A stretch of DNA of 64,000 nucleotides from Phaeosaccion multiseriatum (taxonomy: Eukaryota > Ochrophyta, other classes), in assembly GCA_965112735.1 (NCBI GenBank), contig OZ218952.1, positions 4,464,001-4,528,000 on the forward strand, in the 5' to 3' direction. Positions 54,438-64,000 of this stretch are shown here, piece after piece. Each line of letters starts with the position of its first letter. Position 1 is the stretch's first letter. The position numbers and the translations under genes were made by a program. The notes beneath the pieces are model-generated. The model made no database searches. It was not told the DNA's origin and saw only the letters and a list, made by a program, of their open reading frames with translations.

Positions 54438-57020
54438 TCATACGCAACCCGCTTGCCGCAAGGCCTGTTCCACCACGGCGTGGTTTGACTCCTCCAACTC
54501 CGTCAAGGGTAGCCTAAGGTGCCCCGTGCTCGCCTTGCCCATCCGATTGAGTGCCCACTTGGTGGGAATAGGGTTGCTCTCGCTAAAGAGATGAGTGTGA
54601 AGACCGTCTAACTTGCCGTCAATGGCTTGAGCCGCTTCCTTGTCTCCGGCCCTGATCTTGGCCAGCATTTCGGACATTTCCTTTGGTGCCACGTTGGCAG
54701 TTACGCTGATAACCCCCACCCCTCCTTCCAAGCAGAAGTCTTTGCCCCCCAAATCGTCTCCGCTGTACAGCATAAACCCCTTCTCACACTGCTCCAGAAG
54801 CGGAGCTACTCGCGTATTATCTGTGTGTTTGTTTGAATTGAGTGAGTGGAGCAGGTGGGTGGGTGGGTGGGGAGGGTGGGGCAGGTGGACAGTGGACGAG
54901 GGGGAGGGGGAGGGCAGGAGGCAGGAAGGGCAGGAAGGAAAGGCCGGAGCAGAGGAGGCGCCAGGACCGGGCAGTCAGGCGACGCAACGAGCGGAGAGGA
55001 GGGGGGAGGGAGGGTAGAGGAGCGGGGAGGAGGGAGGGAAGGGCTTTCAGGAAATAGCGCCACATACTTTCATTCCCTCACCCCCCCTCCCTCCCGAGGG
55101 CTGGTGACACACACAGGCGCACACACCCACACCCACACACACACGCAACACATACACCCACGCACACACGCACACACACACACACGCACACACACACATG
55201 CACTCTCTCTCGCACACACACGCACACACACACACGTACCTCCCGTGGCCTCCTTGATACCCACTATGCGGGGGTGCTTCGAACACTCCGCTACTGTCCC
55301 CGCCTCCATGTCCACGCCTGTCCGCCCCGGCACGTTGTACATAATAAGGGGCAAGTCGACGCCATCTGCAACGAAGTTATAAAACTGGACCAGCCCATTC
55401 TGAGTGGGCTTGACGTAGTAAGGAGTCACCTGCGCATTGTCATACAACATCGTTGGACATCGTTGACAAGTTTACATCGCGAGGTGGAGGGGGGGTGGAG
55501 AAGGGTAAGGAAGGTGTGGGAAATGTGAGGAGGGAGAAAGACCGATACAATATACTAAAATTTGACATGACTCGCCACTTAATATACCCACTTTCAAAGG
55601 GACGGGGCAAGGCACGAAGCACGGAACCACGGAACCACGCTCTCATACTCACACCCACACCCACGCACATCCACTCGCACAACCGTTTGACAGCAAACAC
55701 TACACACATACAAACTCGCACAGAGCGCGCACTGATGGAGCCCGACACTCAGGCACTACCAATCAGTCACTGACACCAACACTGCCATCAACTAATCAGT
55801 CAGTCAGTCACCCAGTCATTCAGTCCGTGGGTCAATCAGTCAGTCGGTCCATGAGTCAGTCAGTCAGTCAGTCAGTCAGGCAGTCACGCAACGTACCACA
55901 AGTACGCCATCTGCCCCACACTCGATGGCCTGCTGCCCGTACTCCACCACGTGGTGAGGATTAATACCGCCCGTGCCCACCACAATGGGGAGCTTGCCCC
56001 CCACCTCCTCCCTGGTAATGTCTAGCACTGTTCTGCGCTCTGCCATGCTCAGCGTGGAGGCCTCCCCCGTTGTGCCTAGTGCAACTATTCCGTCTGTTCC
56101 TGCCTCGAGGTGCCATCGCAGCAGCCCACGCAGACTGTCTTCATCCACCGCCCCTGAGGTGGACATTGGAGTTACCAATGCTACGTACGACCCTGGCCCA
56201 ATGTCGAGCTGTTGTCGGAGGAGGCACAGCAATGCACAGCCAACCAAGACGCGGAGGGAGGAGAAGGGGTGGCGGGAAGGGAAGGGGGGGGCGATGAGCT
56301 TTCACCTCTAAAGAGCAAAGGGTATTCGGAGGGCTTTGGAGGACCGGGCCATCAGTCACAAAAGAGAGATAAAAAAAGGTTTTAAGGGGGTTACGCAGCC
56401 GATACGCCGACACGCCCGACACGTTCGTGGCAACGTATCGGGATGCGCAGTCCATGTAGGGAGACGAGCACCCTTTGACGGAGCTGTGTTCCCTCTCCGA
56501 GCGATGTTGCTGTGAAAGCACCACCGTACTGCGATTGCCCTGCCCCCAGCAGGCAGGCAGGCACATAGTATTGTCCCTTTATGCTCATGACACAACCGAC
56601 AAAAACACACGCACCCGCATCTCCAGGCTGCGAGCTGAAGATCCGGCATGGTCTGATTGAGGAGGAGGTTGCGGGGGGAGGGGGCAAAGGGGTGAGTGCC
56701 TTCCGAAGACCAGCCGACCAGAACAAGATGTACTCACTTGAGGCCCTGACTCTTGAAGTACTCCGCAGCTGTGGGCGAGAGCATCGTAAACCTGATCCCA
56801 CGCCTGCTGATCAATGCGGCAAGGGAGGAGGTCATGCCTCTGCGCCGGAATCGCCTCCTATGCAAAGAAAAATCGCCTCCTCTCGCTTCCCCACAAAAAG
56901 CGAACATGTGCCTCTGTTTGACAGCCCTTACCCACCTGTTGCTGTGAATGCAAATCCCTCCACTCCGCACGCAAGAAGAGCCAGAGCGACAGGCAAGAGC
57001 CGCAGGCAAGTAGAGCCCAT
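54438..57020 (-). CDS. dapA: 4-hydroxy-tetrahydrodipicolinate synthase (bacterial-type DapA), probably plastid-targeted
   Basis: Condenses pyruvate with aspartate semialdehyde, first step of lysine synthesis. Three core exons are firm: 56208-55897, 55429-55240 and 54820-54438, joining in phase to about 294 codons. Motifs: [20 protein letters not shown] (Thr-Thr site), [13 protein letters not shown] (Tyr) and [14 protein letters not shown] (Schiff-base Lys), then YSGDDL and [14 protein letters not shown]. The N-terminus is less certain. An exon at 57020-56932 encodes [20 protein letters not shown] then EGFAFTATG, a signal peptide ending at a Phe motif as in heterokont plastid preproteins. A middle exon, 56857-56738, is flanked by good splice sites but is open in two frames ([19 protein letters not shown] or [20 protein letters not shown]), and no simple choice keeps phase on both sides. 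The core enzyme call is secure; the leader is inference. Confidence 0.9.
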
Positions 57021-57430
57021 GCCGAACGCGAGCAGCAGCAAGAGATTTTTGCACCAACCTTTAAGCCCACCCCCCTGAGGCAAAAGTTTGCGCTTGGCTC
57101 CCAGGGGGGAATAGAGAAGGGGACCGCCAAACAGAGATAAACCAGAGATAACTAAGCAGAGAGAGAGGGGCACAGAGCCCAGTATATGTAGAGGGGGTGT
57201 AGAAGCAGCAGAGGGGAGACAACAGGGAGTAGTAAACTGAGAAGGGAGGAACTGGCTCCGAAAGGTTTACGCCACTTTCAAGGAAAAACGGAGAAGAGGA
57301 GAAGAGGACAAGAAAGATAAGCGGCGAAGGGCGGTAACGAGGAGAAAGTCGGGACTGGGACGAAGGAAGGAGTCCCGTAGAGGCTCCGAAACGGGCAGAG
57401 GAGGGAGACACCAAACCGAGTACAAGGACA
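57021..57430. promoter_or_regulatory. Intergenic region between divergent DapA and carrier genes
   Basis: 410 bases, purine-rich on the plus strand (GAGA, GGAG). It probably carries both promoters; nothing specific was recognised. Confidence 0.3.
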
Positions 57431-58953
57431 ATGGAGGTAAAGTATCCCCTCTCGTCCTGCACCTTCTCTTCGAGCCGTACCATACCAACTCACCCCCCCT
57501 TCCCCTTGTCTGGCTCTCCCTTCCCTACCACCACTCTGAAGGCTCTCGTCAATGCCGCTTACGACAAAATTTCGGAGGACGTTATCCTTCTCTACGACGC
57601 GTATCTGGCCTTCGAGGCGGTGCGTGTGGGGCGAGCTTCGCTCTCTGTCTGACGAACGACTGCTGCTGTTGTTGTTGTTGTTGTTGTTGGTGGTGGTGAT
57701 GGTGGTGGTTGTTTTGATGCTTGCTGCTTGGCTATACGTACCACATTCCGTCTCCGTCCCCCCCCTCCTCTCACCCTGACTGACACCCCCCCCTCCCATC
57801 CTCCCCTCTCCTCTCTCTTGTTAATTCGTCTCGGCAGACGGAGCCCCGCCCCCCCCTCAATGTAATGCTCAAAGCCATTCGGCAGGTCCTAAGGGAGGAG
57901 GACCGAAAGTCGGGCAAGTGGGTGGGCAATAGCAAGAGCGCAGACGACCTCAGATTGGAGCTCAGCCCAGCCAAGGGGGCCATGACCACTGAGATCAGTA
58001 AGGTAGGTGACTGACTGACTGACTTACCGACTGACTGACTGACTTACCGACTGGCTAGCATGGAGAGGGAGGGAGAGAGAGAGAGACTCAGCTCCCTCCC
58101 CACGTCGACCTGCTCTGCATCCTGCCCCTGCCCATCAGCCTGACTTGCTGCTCCTCCCTGCCCCCACATACTTGCCCATATGCTTGGCTTGCAGAAATTG
58201 GAGATGGAGGACGCAGCGGCCGCTGACGAGGAGCTTGAGGAGACAGTCCTGCTCAACTTCCTGAGAGCACTCCTCACCTCTGCGCTTAGCGACCTGGCAG
58301 TGGTGAGTGAGTGAGTGAGGGTGGGAGGAAGGAAGGGAAACGAAGGGAGGGAGGAGGGAGTGAGTGAGTGAGGAGTGAGCCAGTGATTGAGTTGTGGAGA
58401 CAAGCCGCCATGGACCGAGCAACACTCGGATGAGCAGCACTCGGATGGCCGAGGAGCGTCTGTTTCATGGGCTTTCTGTCAGTTTCATCTGTCTCTTGTT
58501 TCGTGGGGGGAGGAGGCCTCTGAGGCTGTGGCTGTGTGGCTTGTCCCGCTCAAGGAGGGGTGGACGTGCCGACTGACGAGGAGGCGAGGAGCGAGGAGAG
58601 AGATGGAGGAAGAGAGAAAGAGGGAGAGAGAGAAAGAGAGAGGATGCGAGGATGAGTCGATAGCCGATCGAAGCGTGGTACTGCTACGTCACTTCCGTCG
58701 TACGATCACGTCTATCACCGGAAACAGACCAACTCACACCGCACTGGCGGTGCGACTTGCCGAATGAGGACGCAACTTGCCAATCACTCAATCCGCGACT
58801 CACCCACCCAATCCGACCCCTCCCCTCCACCCCTCCCCTCCACCCCTGTCTGCTTTGTGTGTTGCTCCGTATGCTCTTCTCAGTTGCCCTTTTGGGCTGT
58901 CAAAATCTCGGCAGTAGCACACAGAGGGCGCCTACCGGAGCTCTTTCCTTTCC

Positions 58954-58988
<35 letters not shown>

Positions 58989-61187
58989 GGTGTGTGTGTG
59001 TGTGTGGGTGTGTGTGTGTGTGTGTGTGTGTGGATGGGTATGTGGGTATAGGCCGCGTCCTTGGGTGCTTGGGTAGGGCATTGATTGGTCGGCTTGCTTG
59101 CTTGCTTGCTTGTCTTTGGTTGCTTGCTTGCCTTTCTTGGTTGGTAGGTAGGCTTTGGCTTGCTTCTTGGTTGCGTGGTTGGTTGGTTATCTGTAGGCAG
59201 CTGTGGGCAACCACCTCCTCACAACTGACAACAAGTACCACGTTGGAAACGGCTGACGAACAAGCAAACGACGCACCACGGGCCAAAGGGACCACTGACC
59301 ACTGGATACCATCCATGATAATGACGACAATGCCATCTAAACCATCCCTCCCTCCGTCCCTCCATCCACTGCCATCTATCCGTTCCTCCCTCCCTCCCTC
59401 CCCTGTCTCAGACCTACGGAGCGGCCTTTGCCGCCATCCTCAAGGCGGAGGGCATATCGGGGCTCTTCAAGGGAGGGGTGCCTGTGTGTCTCGGGGGAAT
59501 TCTGCGCTTCTTCAGGAGGAATCGGCGCCTATACAGTAACTATTACAGAAAGACTTCACACAGGTTGGTTGGTGTGGCTCATGTCAACAGGGCGATGGTT
59601 TACTTGCACATACAATATCGAACGAACAAGTGTGAGCATGCGCTTCTTCCGTCCTGCTGTGTGACTGGCTGTGTGACTGGCTGTGTGACTGGCTGTGTGA
59701 CTGACTGTGTGACTGGCTGTGTGACTGGCTGTGTGACTGACTGTGTAGCTATCTGACTGACTGTGTGACTGGCTGTGTGACTGACTGTGTAGCTATCTGA
59801 CTGACTGTGTGACTGACTGTGTGACTGGCTGTGTGACTGGCTGTGTGACTGACTGTGTAGCTATCTGACTGACTGTGTGACTGGCTGTGTGACTGACTGT
59901 GTAGCTATCTGACTGACTGTGTGACTGGCTGTGTGACTGGCTGTGTGACTGGCTGTGTGACTGGCTGTGTGACTGGCTGTGTGACTGGCTGTTGGCAACG
60001 GACGGGGTGGTGACAGAACACATCTCGACTCGACTCGACTCGACTTGACTTGACTTGACCTGTGACGTACGCACGTACGTGTGTGACGTATCGTGTCGAC
60101 ACTCCCCCTCCGCCTCCCCGCTCAGACTGACGGCCCATCTCCTTCAAGACTCGAAATACGCCCCCAGCAGCAACGACCCTGAGGTCATCGCCTCCACCTA
60201 CGAGGGAGTGGCTGCACGCGCCATGTGGGTAAGTGCGTGATGAAGGGAGGAAGTGAGTATGTGCGTGCTTACGTGGGTGGGTTAGGGAGTGCGCCCGTGC
60301 TTGTATGAGTGCGTGTGTGTGAGTGAGTGAGTAGAGCGAAAGCGCAGAGCCAAGGCATTCCACTGCCCTCCTCTCCCTCTCCCTCTCTGCTTTTAGCTCA
60401 TCATCCCTCTTTGCTTGGTACAAGTTAGAATGCGACTCAAGTTTAAGTAGAAGCCACGTCCAACTCGGTTTTTATCCTTTAATATTGTCCTTTCTTATCC
60501 TGTCTTCTTCGCCCCCCCTCTCGCTCTCTGTTTCTCTCCCTCCCCCCCAACACACACACACACACTCACCGCACGCAACAGGCGGTCCTCCTCCATCCCT
60601 TCGACCTCCTCTCCGTGCGCATGATCACAGATGCCAGCCCTCAATACTCCACATTCGTCCGCAGCGTCCGCCACATCAAGGCCACGTACGGCCTCTCTGG
60701 CTTCCTCACGGGGGTGAGACCTTCCGTTCTCAACGTCATTGTCCCCTTCGGCAACTGGTACCTCCTTGGAATCCCCTTCCTGGTCAAGACGAGGCGCTCG
60801 CTACCGGGCATGGACAAGGTCTTTCGAGCGGGACTTGGGGGCAGTCTCGATATGATTCGAGACATTATTGGGAAGGAGGGGTGGGGAGGGCTGTTCGCGG
60901 GTTTCAGGGCCACTGCCTGGGGCATGCTGCCTGCCTTCGGGGCCTTGTGTGCATCTCGGCTGCTCGTGTATCTCCTGCTCGGCTCTTCGAAGGCGCACAT
61001 GCGGGGACGACGGAGGCGGCGCATTCTGCTATGCCACCTCATCTCCACCCTACGCGGTGAGGGGTCTGGTCGTGGACAGGGGGGTGGATTGTCGCTGTCT
61101 CCGGCAAACTCTTCGTCCATGCGGCCGCTACCAGTAGGCAGGCGTGGGCTCTTCCATCAGAGTAGAGGCGAGGAGGAGGAGAGGTGA
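57431..61187 (+). CDS. Mitochondrial carrier-family-like protein, 7 exons, 464 aa
   Basis: Exons 57431-57619, 57838-58002, 58195-58302, 58884-58955, 59412-59563, 60126-60228 and 60582-61187 join in phase. The clearest carrier signature is AVLLHPFDLLSVRMITD, followed by the usual second part of a repeat (YGLSGFLTGVRPSVLNVIVP). A weaker one is LPFWAVKISAVAHRG followed by ILKAEGISGLFKGGVPVCLG. A third half-repeat reads IIGKEGWGGLFAGFRATAWG. Carriers have three such repeats and move metabolites across the inner mitochondrial membrane; here the first P-x-D/E motif is altered (PFWAVK), so this is a divergent member and might not transport, as in the MTCH or SLC25A46 types. The N-terminal 150 residues (KSGKWVGNSKSADDLRLELS) and the basic C-terminus (MRGRRRRRILLCH) are extra. 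Intron 5 has a minisatellite. Confidence 0.8.
58955..59040 (+). repeat. (GT)n run at a donor site
   Basis: GT repeats with few GGGT interruptions begin exactly at the intron donor after 58955, so the GT of the splice site is the first unit. Confidence 0.9.
59656..59992 (+). repeat. Minisatellite of 12-bp TGTGTGACTGGC units
   Basis: About 28 units (TGTGTGACTGGC and TGTGTGACTGAC), in places interrupted by a longer unit containing GTAGCTATCTGACTGAC. It lies in intron 5 of the carrier gene. Confidence 0.93.
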
Positions 61188-61773
61188 GGACGGAGGGAGT
61201 GAGTTGGGGGAGTGAGTAAGGTGAGAGAGCGTGGGAGCTGGCCACCCGCTCCCTCCCCCACCCATAAGGAAGGCTCCGGGCGGGGCCCCGTGCGGGTTGC
61301 TCCCCTGGCGAGTGAAGTCAGTGACGAGTGAGTCACTGAGCAGAACCGACGGCTGTGTTGTGTTGTGTTGTGTTGTGTTGTGTTGTGTTGTGCTGTAAGT
61401 CTGTGAGGCGCTGCGGTTACCGCGCTGCCATGCGGCCTGTGTTGTTATCTGTCCAGGGCTGCATGTCCATGATCATACATGCGGCAGTTGAGCCTTCGCT
61501 CACACAATTTTGATACCTTGATACATGAACCAAACCCATCGATCGGTGTACATACAATGGAGAGAGACAAGAATAGAATAGACGCGCGTTGTAAACAAAG
61601 GAGGGTACCAAGAGTTGTATAAAAAAAGAAGAATCCATCATGCGTTAAATAAAACGAGAAGCAGGGCCAACGCCCAATGTCTAATTTTAACAATAACCCG
61701 GCCGAGCGCAAGGGGGGGGGGGGTAGCAAAACTGAAACTCAAAATTGCCCCTTCCTCCTTCTGAAACGAGTTA
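61188..61773. other. Intergenic region between convergent genes
   Basis: 586 bases between the carrier stop and the stop of the tubulin-ligase-like gene. It contains a (TGTTG)n run at 61354-61391, an A/T-richer section at 61495-61690 with possible polyadenylation signals, and a G10 run near 61711. No gene was seen. Confidence 0.5.
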
Positions 61774-62973
61774 TCATTGCGGTGGCGATAGGAGCCCTTC
61801 TTCCGCAGACAAAGCTGGTGCCCGTGCTGTTGGGATAGGTGCGACTGGTGCGGCCGAGAAGGGGGAGAGGGAGGTGGAGGGGGAGGAGGAGCGTAGAGAC
61901 AAAGGCGCCGAGGCTTCCGCGAAGGCCGGGGATGGGGAGGGGGGGGCGGAGGCGGAGGCGGGTGACGAGGATGGAGGAAGAGGAGGCAAAGGCAGGGCCT
62001 CGAAGCCGTTCGGAGTGGCCTCTAACTCCGCCACAACGTGCTTGAACCGCGGGGGGGCCGGAAACATCTTGTCCACGGTTAGACGTAGCGTGTCTCCGAT
62101 CAGCGCCGTGAGCAGCTCTTCCAGTAAAGGGCAGGAGAACTCGAGGCACGGGTTGGAGTTAACCTCCAGTAACGTCACGTTGAGATTCGCATCGACCATA
62201 AAGTCGTATCCGAAGAGCTCGAATCCGCACTTGCTGCCATCTGTGACTCTGCTGTGGCCCATATTCCTGCTGCTGGTGCTGCCCATGTGACTGGTGCTGC
62301 TGATGGAGTGTTCCACCGCAGCGATAGACTGGGCCACAAGGCTCTGCATACGCGGCTGCAGCACCTCCCACACCCACCCACGCTGTTGCCCGTATGCCTG
62401 CTCCTGCCCCTGACCCACGCAATGCTGCTGTTCCCCATATGACTGCTGCTGCGGCTCATGCAAATCGTCGAGATATCGCTGCAGTTCCTCCATGCTCATC
62501 TGTCAGTGACCCCGGGGGGGAGGAGGGAGGGGAGGGAGGGAGGGTGGAAGCGTCAGGAGGGAAGGGAGTGAGAGGGGGGGGACAGGGGGGCGAGGGGAGG
62601 GAGAGGAGGGAGGGGAGGGAGAAGAGGGAGAAGAGGGAGGGGAGGGAGAGGAAGAAGGGAGAGAGGGTGTATTCCAACGGGCTGTGTGCTGCCTTCCCTT
62701 CCCTTCCCTTCCATTCCATTCCCTTCCCTACCTTATTTCCCGCCTCGAATTTGCCGTAACTGTCGCTCTTCTGCTGCACGGCATCGTTGGTGAGATGTAT
62801 GCACCGATCTGTGAGCTTGCTCGGGTCTGTGGAGTACTTCTTCCCACTGAGGCGAACGTACTGGCGCTTGTACATGTACACACTTGGCCGACCACCGCCT
62901 CCCGCCTTTCGACTCGGTACTGCTAGCACAAAGCACCTGAGGGAGTGTCCATCATCGGTCGATTGGTTTCACA

Positions 62974-63038
<65 letters not shown>

Positions 63039-63868
63039 CCAGAGGAACAGAGGAGGGGGAGGGGGGGGGGGGGGGAGGGCGCATCTGATGAGGCGTCTTG
63101 ACTGTCTACTTGCCATACCGAGGGTCCCTTCCTTTCACCCTCCCCCCTCACACACCCCAGTCTCGATCCACCCCCACCCGCCCCTCTCTCCGTCTTACCG
63201 AATGTCAAACTTCCTCCCCTTGATGAGCAAAGGCCTTTCTAGGTACTTTTGTACAATCCAGCCGGGATGTGCGCTCTTCCTCCTCTTCTTCTTGTTCTTC
63301 TTCTTCCCCTTCCTCCTGTGGGCCTCCCTCTCCTCCCTCTCTCCTCCCCTGCCCCTGCTAGTACCTCTACTGCTTTCCCTTCTAACTACTTGTGCCTCTT
63401 GTACTGCGCCTCCGCCAAACACCCCATCGACCTTTCTCAGCAAGGCGTCTATGCCCGCGCACACCTCTATACCGTTGCCCCTGTTGGACATAGAGGCCGG
63501 CTTCAGAATCCAAAGAGGAGGGCACACGCCATCTACAACCCTGCTGCTGCTGCTGCTGCTGCTGCTGCTTCTGCCGCCGCTGCTGCTGCTACTGCTGATG
63601 TTGAGGCTATTCCTCGCCTTGAGTACGGCGTTGTTGTAGTTCAAGAGCGCCTCTCTGTCGTCGCCTCTGCCGTGTCCTTCGCCCCGGCAGAGGTTCGTCT
63701 CAGCTCCTATTGCAGGTCGAGCTTTTCCCTCCTCCTCTCCTTCACCTCCTGATCGCCGGCCCGAGAGTGAAGGTGAGATAGACGGTAAGCGTGCTTCCTC
63801 TTCTCCTACTGTTACTGCTGCTGCTGTTACGGCTTTCTCTGTTGCATTCCCAACTGCCGCCGCTGTCG

Positions 63869-63914
<46 letters not shown>

Positions 63915-64000
63915 GGCTGCTGCCGTCCTGAGGTAGAAGGTCGGAGGCACAATGGAGAACAAATCGTCTCCACTGCGGGCGCAGTACGCTCGGAGAGACT
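61774..64000 (-). CDS. Tubulin-tyrosine-ligase-like protein (TTLL), 5' end outside the window
   Basis: ATP-grasp enzyme that adds Glu, Gly or Tyr to tubulin tails. Visible exons, transcript order: 64000-63199 (open at the edge), 62936-62732 and 62499-61774, in phase, about 577 codons. TTL-domain motifs run in order: SGDDLFSIVPPTFYLR, then WIVQKYLERPLLIKGRKFDI, then CFVLAVPSRK with VYMYKRQYVRLSGKKYS, then DRCIHLTNDAVQQKSDSYGK, then CGFELFGYDFMVDANLNVTL and LEVNSNPCLEFSCPL. The HLTN and LLEVNSNP motifs contribute to ATP and Mg binding in the family. The domain is interrupted by a large Ala/Ser/Gly-rich insert (between 63915 and 63320) with a poly-Ala run from GCA repeats, and by a Gln-rich insert in the last exon. 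The C-terminus is Pro/Ser-rich. Which amino acid it adds cannot be told. Confidence 0.9.
62975..63039 (+). repeat. (CAC)n-(CAT)n run in a TTLL intron
   Basis: About 20 trinucleotide units in the intron 62937-63198, followed by a poly-G stretch (63061-63075). Confidence 0.9.
63846..63911 (+). repeat. (GCT)n run encoding poly-Ala on the minus strand
   Basis: GCT/GCTGTC repeats inside the first visible TTLL exon. They give a run of about 15 Ala, interrupted by Thr, in the protein. Confidence 0.9.

Noticed and set aside
59656-59992. CRISPR-like repeats
   Set aside because: Simple 12-bp minisatellite with no spacers.

Overview
This is nuclear DNA from a eukaryote, most likely a photosynthetic stramenopile; a eustigmatophyte of the Nannochloropsis/Microchloropsis type fits best. 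The organism call is inference. It rests on GC-rich, gene-dense sequence with many short GT-AG introns, on very abundant simple repeats, and on two biosynthetic proteins (beta-ketoacyl-ACP synthase II and dihydrodipicolinate synthase) whose leaders pair a hydrophobic signal with a Phe-containing 'AAF'/'GFAF' motif, as heterokont plastid preproteins do. No bacterial operons, rRNA, tRNA or CRISPR arrays were seen.

Layout. 1-1089 (+): 3' end of a KATNIP-like gene. 1509-3350 (-): protein with two alpha-crystallin-like domains, facing a truncated inverted copy of itself (3668-4738, +) that runs into two orphan exons. 5143-8089: poorly resolved region with a 170-bp tandem exon/intron duplication and a Ser-rich ORF. 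8090-13931 (-): mitochondrial intermediate peptidase, 16 exons, 900 aa. 14219-17439 (+): serine O-acetyltransferase, 7 exons. 17657-19975 (+): unknown type II membrane protein. 20303-24541 (+): plastid KAS II, 13 exons. 25627-28263 (+): F-box protein. 29809-32006 (-): seven-helix TOM1/THH1-like protein with a 1-kb minisatellite in its last intron. 32507-45633 (+): giant BEACH-WD40 protein of about 3,390 aa. 47389-47922 (-): small membrane protein. 48407-50150 (+): TLC-domain protein. 51356-52520: dead retroelement fragment folded into a 200-bp-arm palindrome. 52633-53105 (+): small mitochondrial-type protein. 54438-57020 (-): DapA. 57431-61187 (+): mitochondrial carrier-like protein. 61774-64000 (-): tubulin-tyrosine-ligase-like enzyme, 5' end outside the window.

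Most gene models were rebuilt by eye. Phase-compatible GT-AG introns give full-length products for MIP, SAT, KAS II, F-box, TOM1-like, TLC and carrier genes. The genes do not form one pathway; SAT (cysteine), DapA (lysine) and KAS II (fatty acids) are biosynthetic, and KATNIP and TTLL are microtubule-related.

The most unusual signal is a short dispersed element, consensus CAGTTGGTGATACAGCAG, embedded in CAG/CTG runs at about a dozen places. It occurs in coding exons, introns and intergenic DNA, in both orientations and several reading frames. Other notable signals are introns that are purine-rich at the 5' end and pyrimidine-rich at the 3' end, the inverted gene duplication, the tandem exon duplication, the retroelement palindrome, and a G15 run at which the BEACH gene changes frame.
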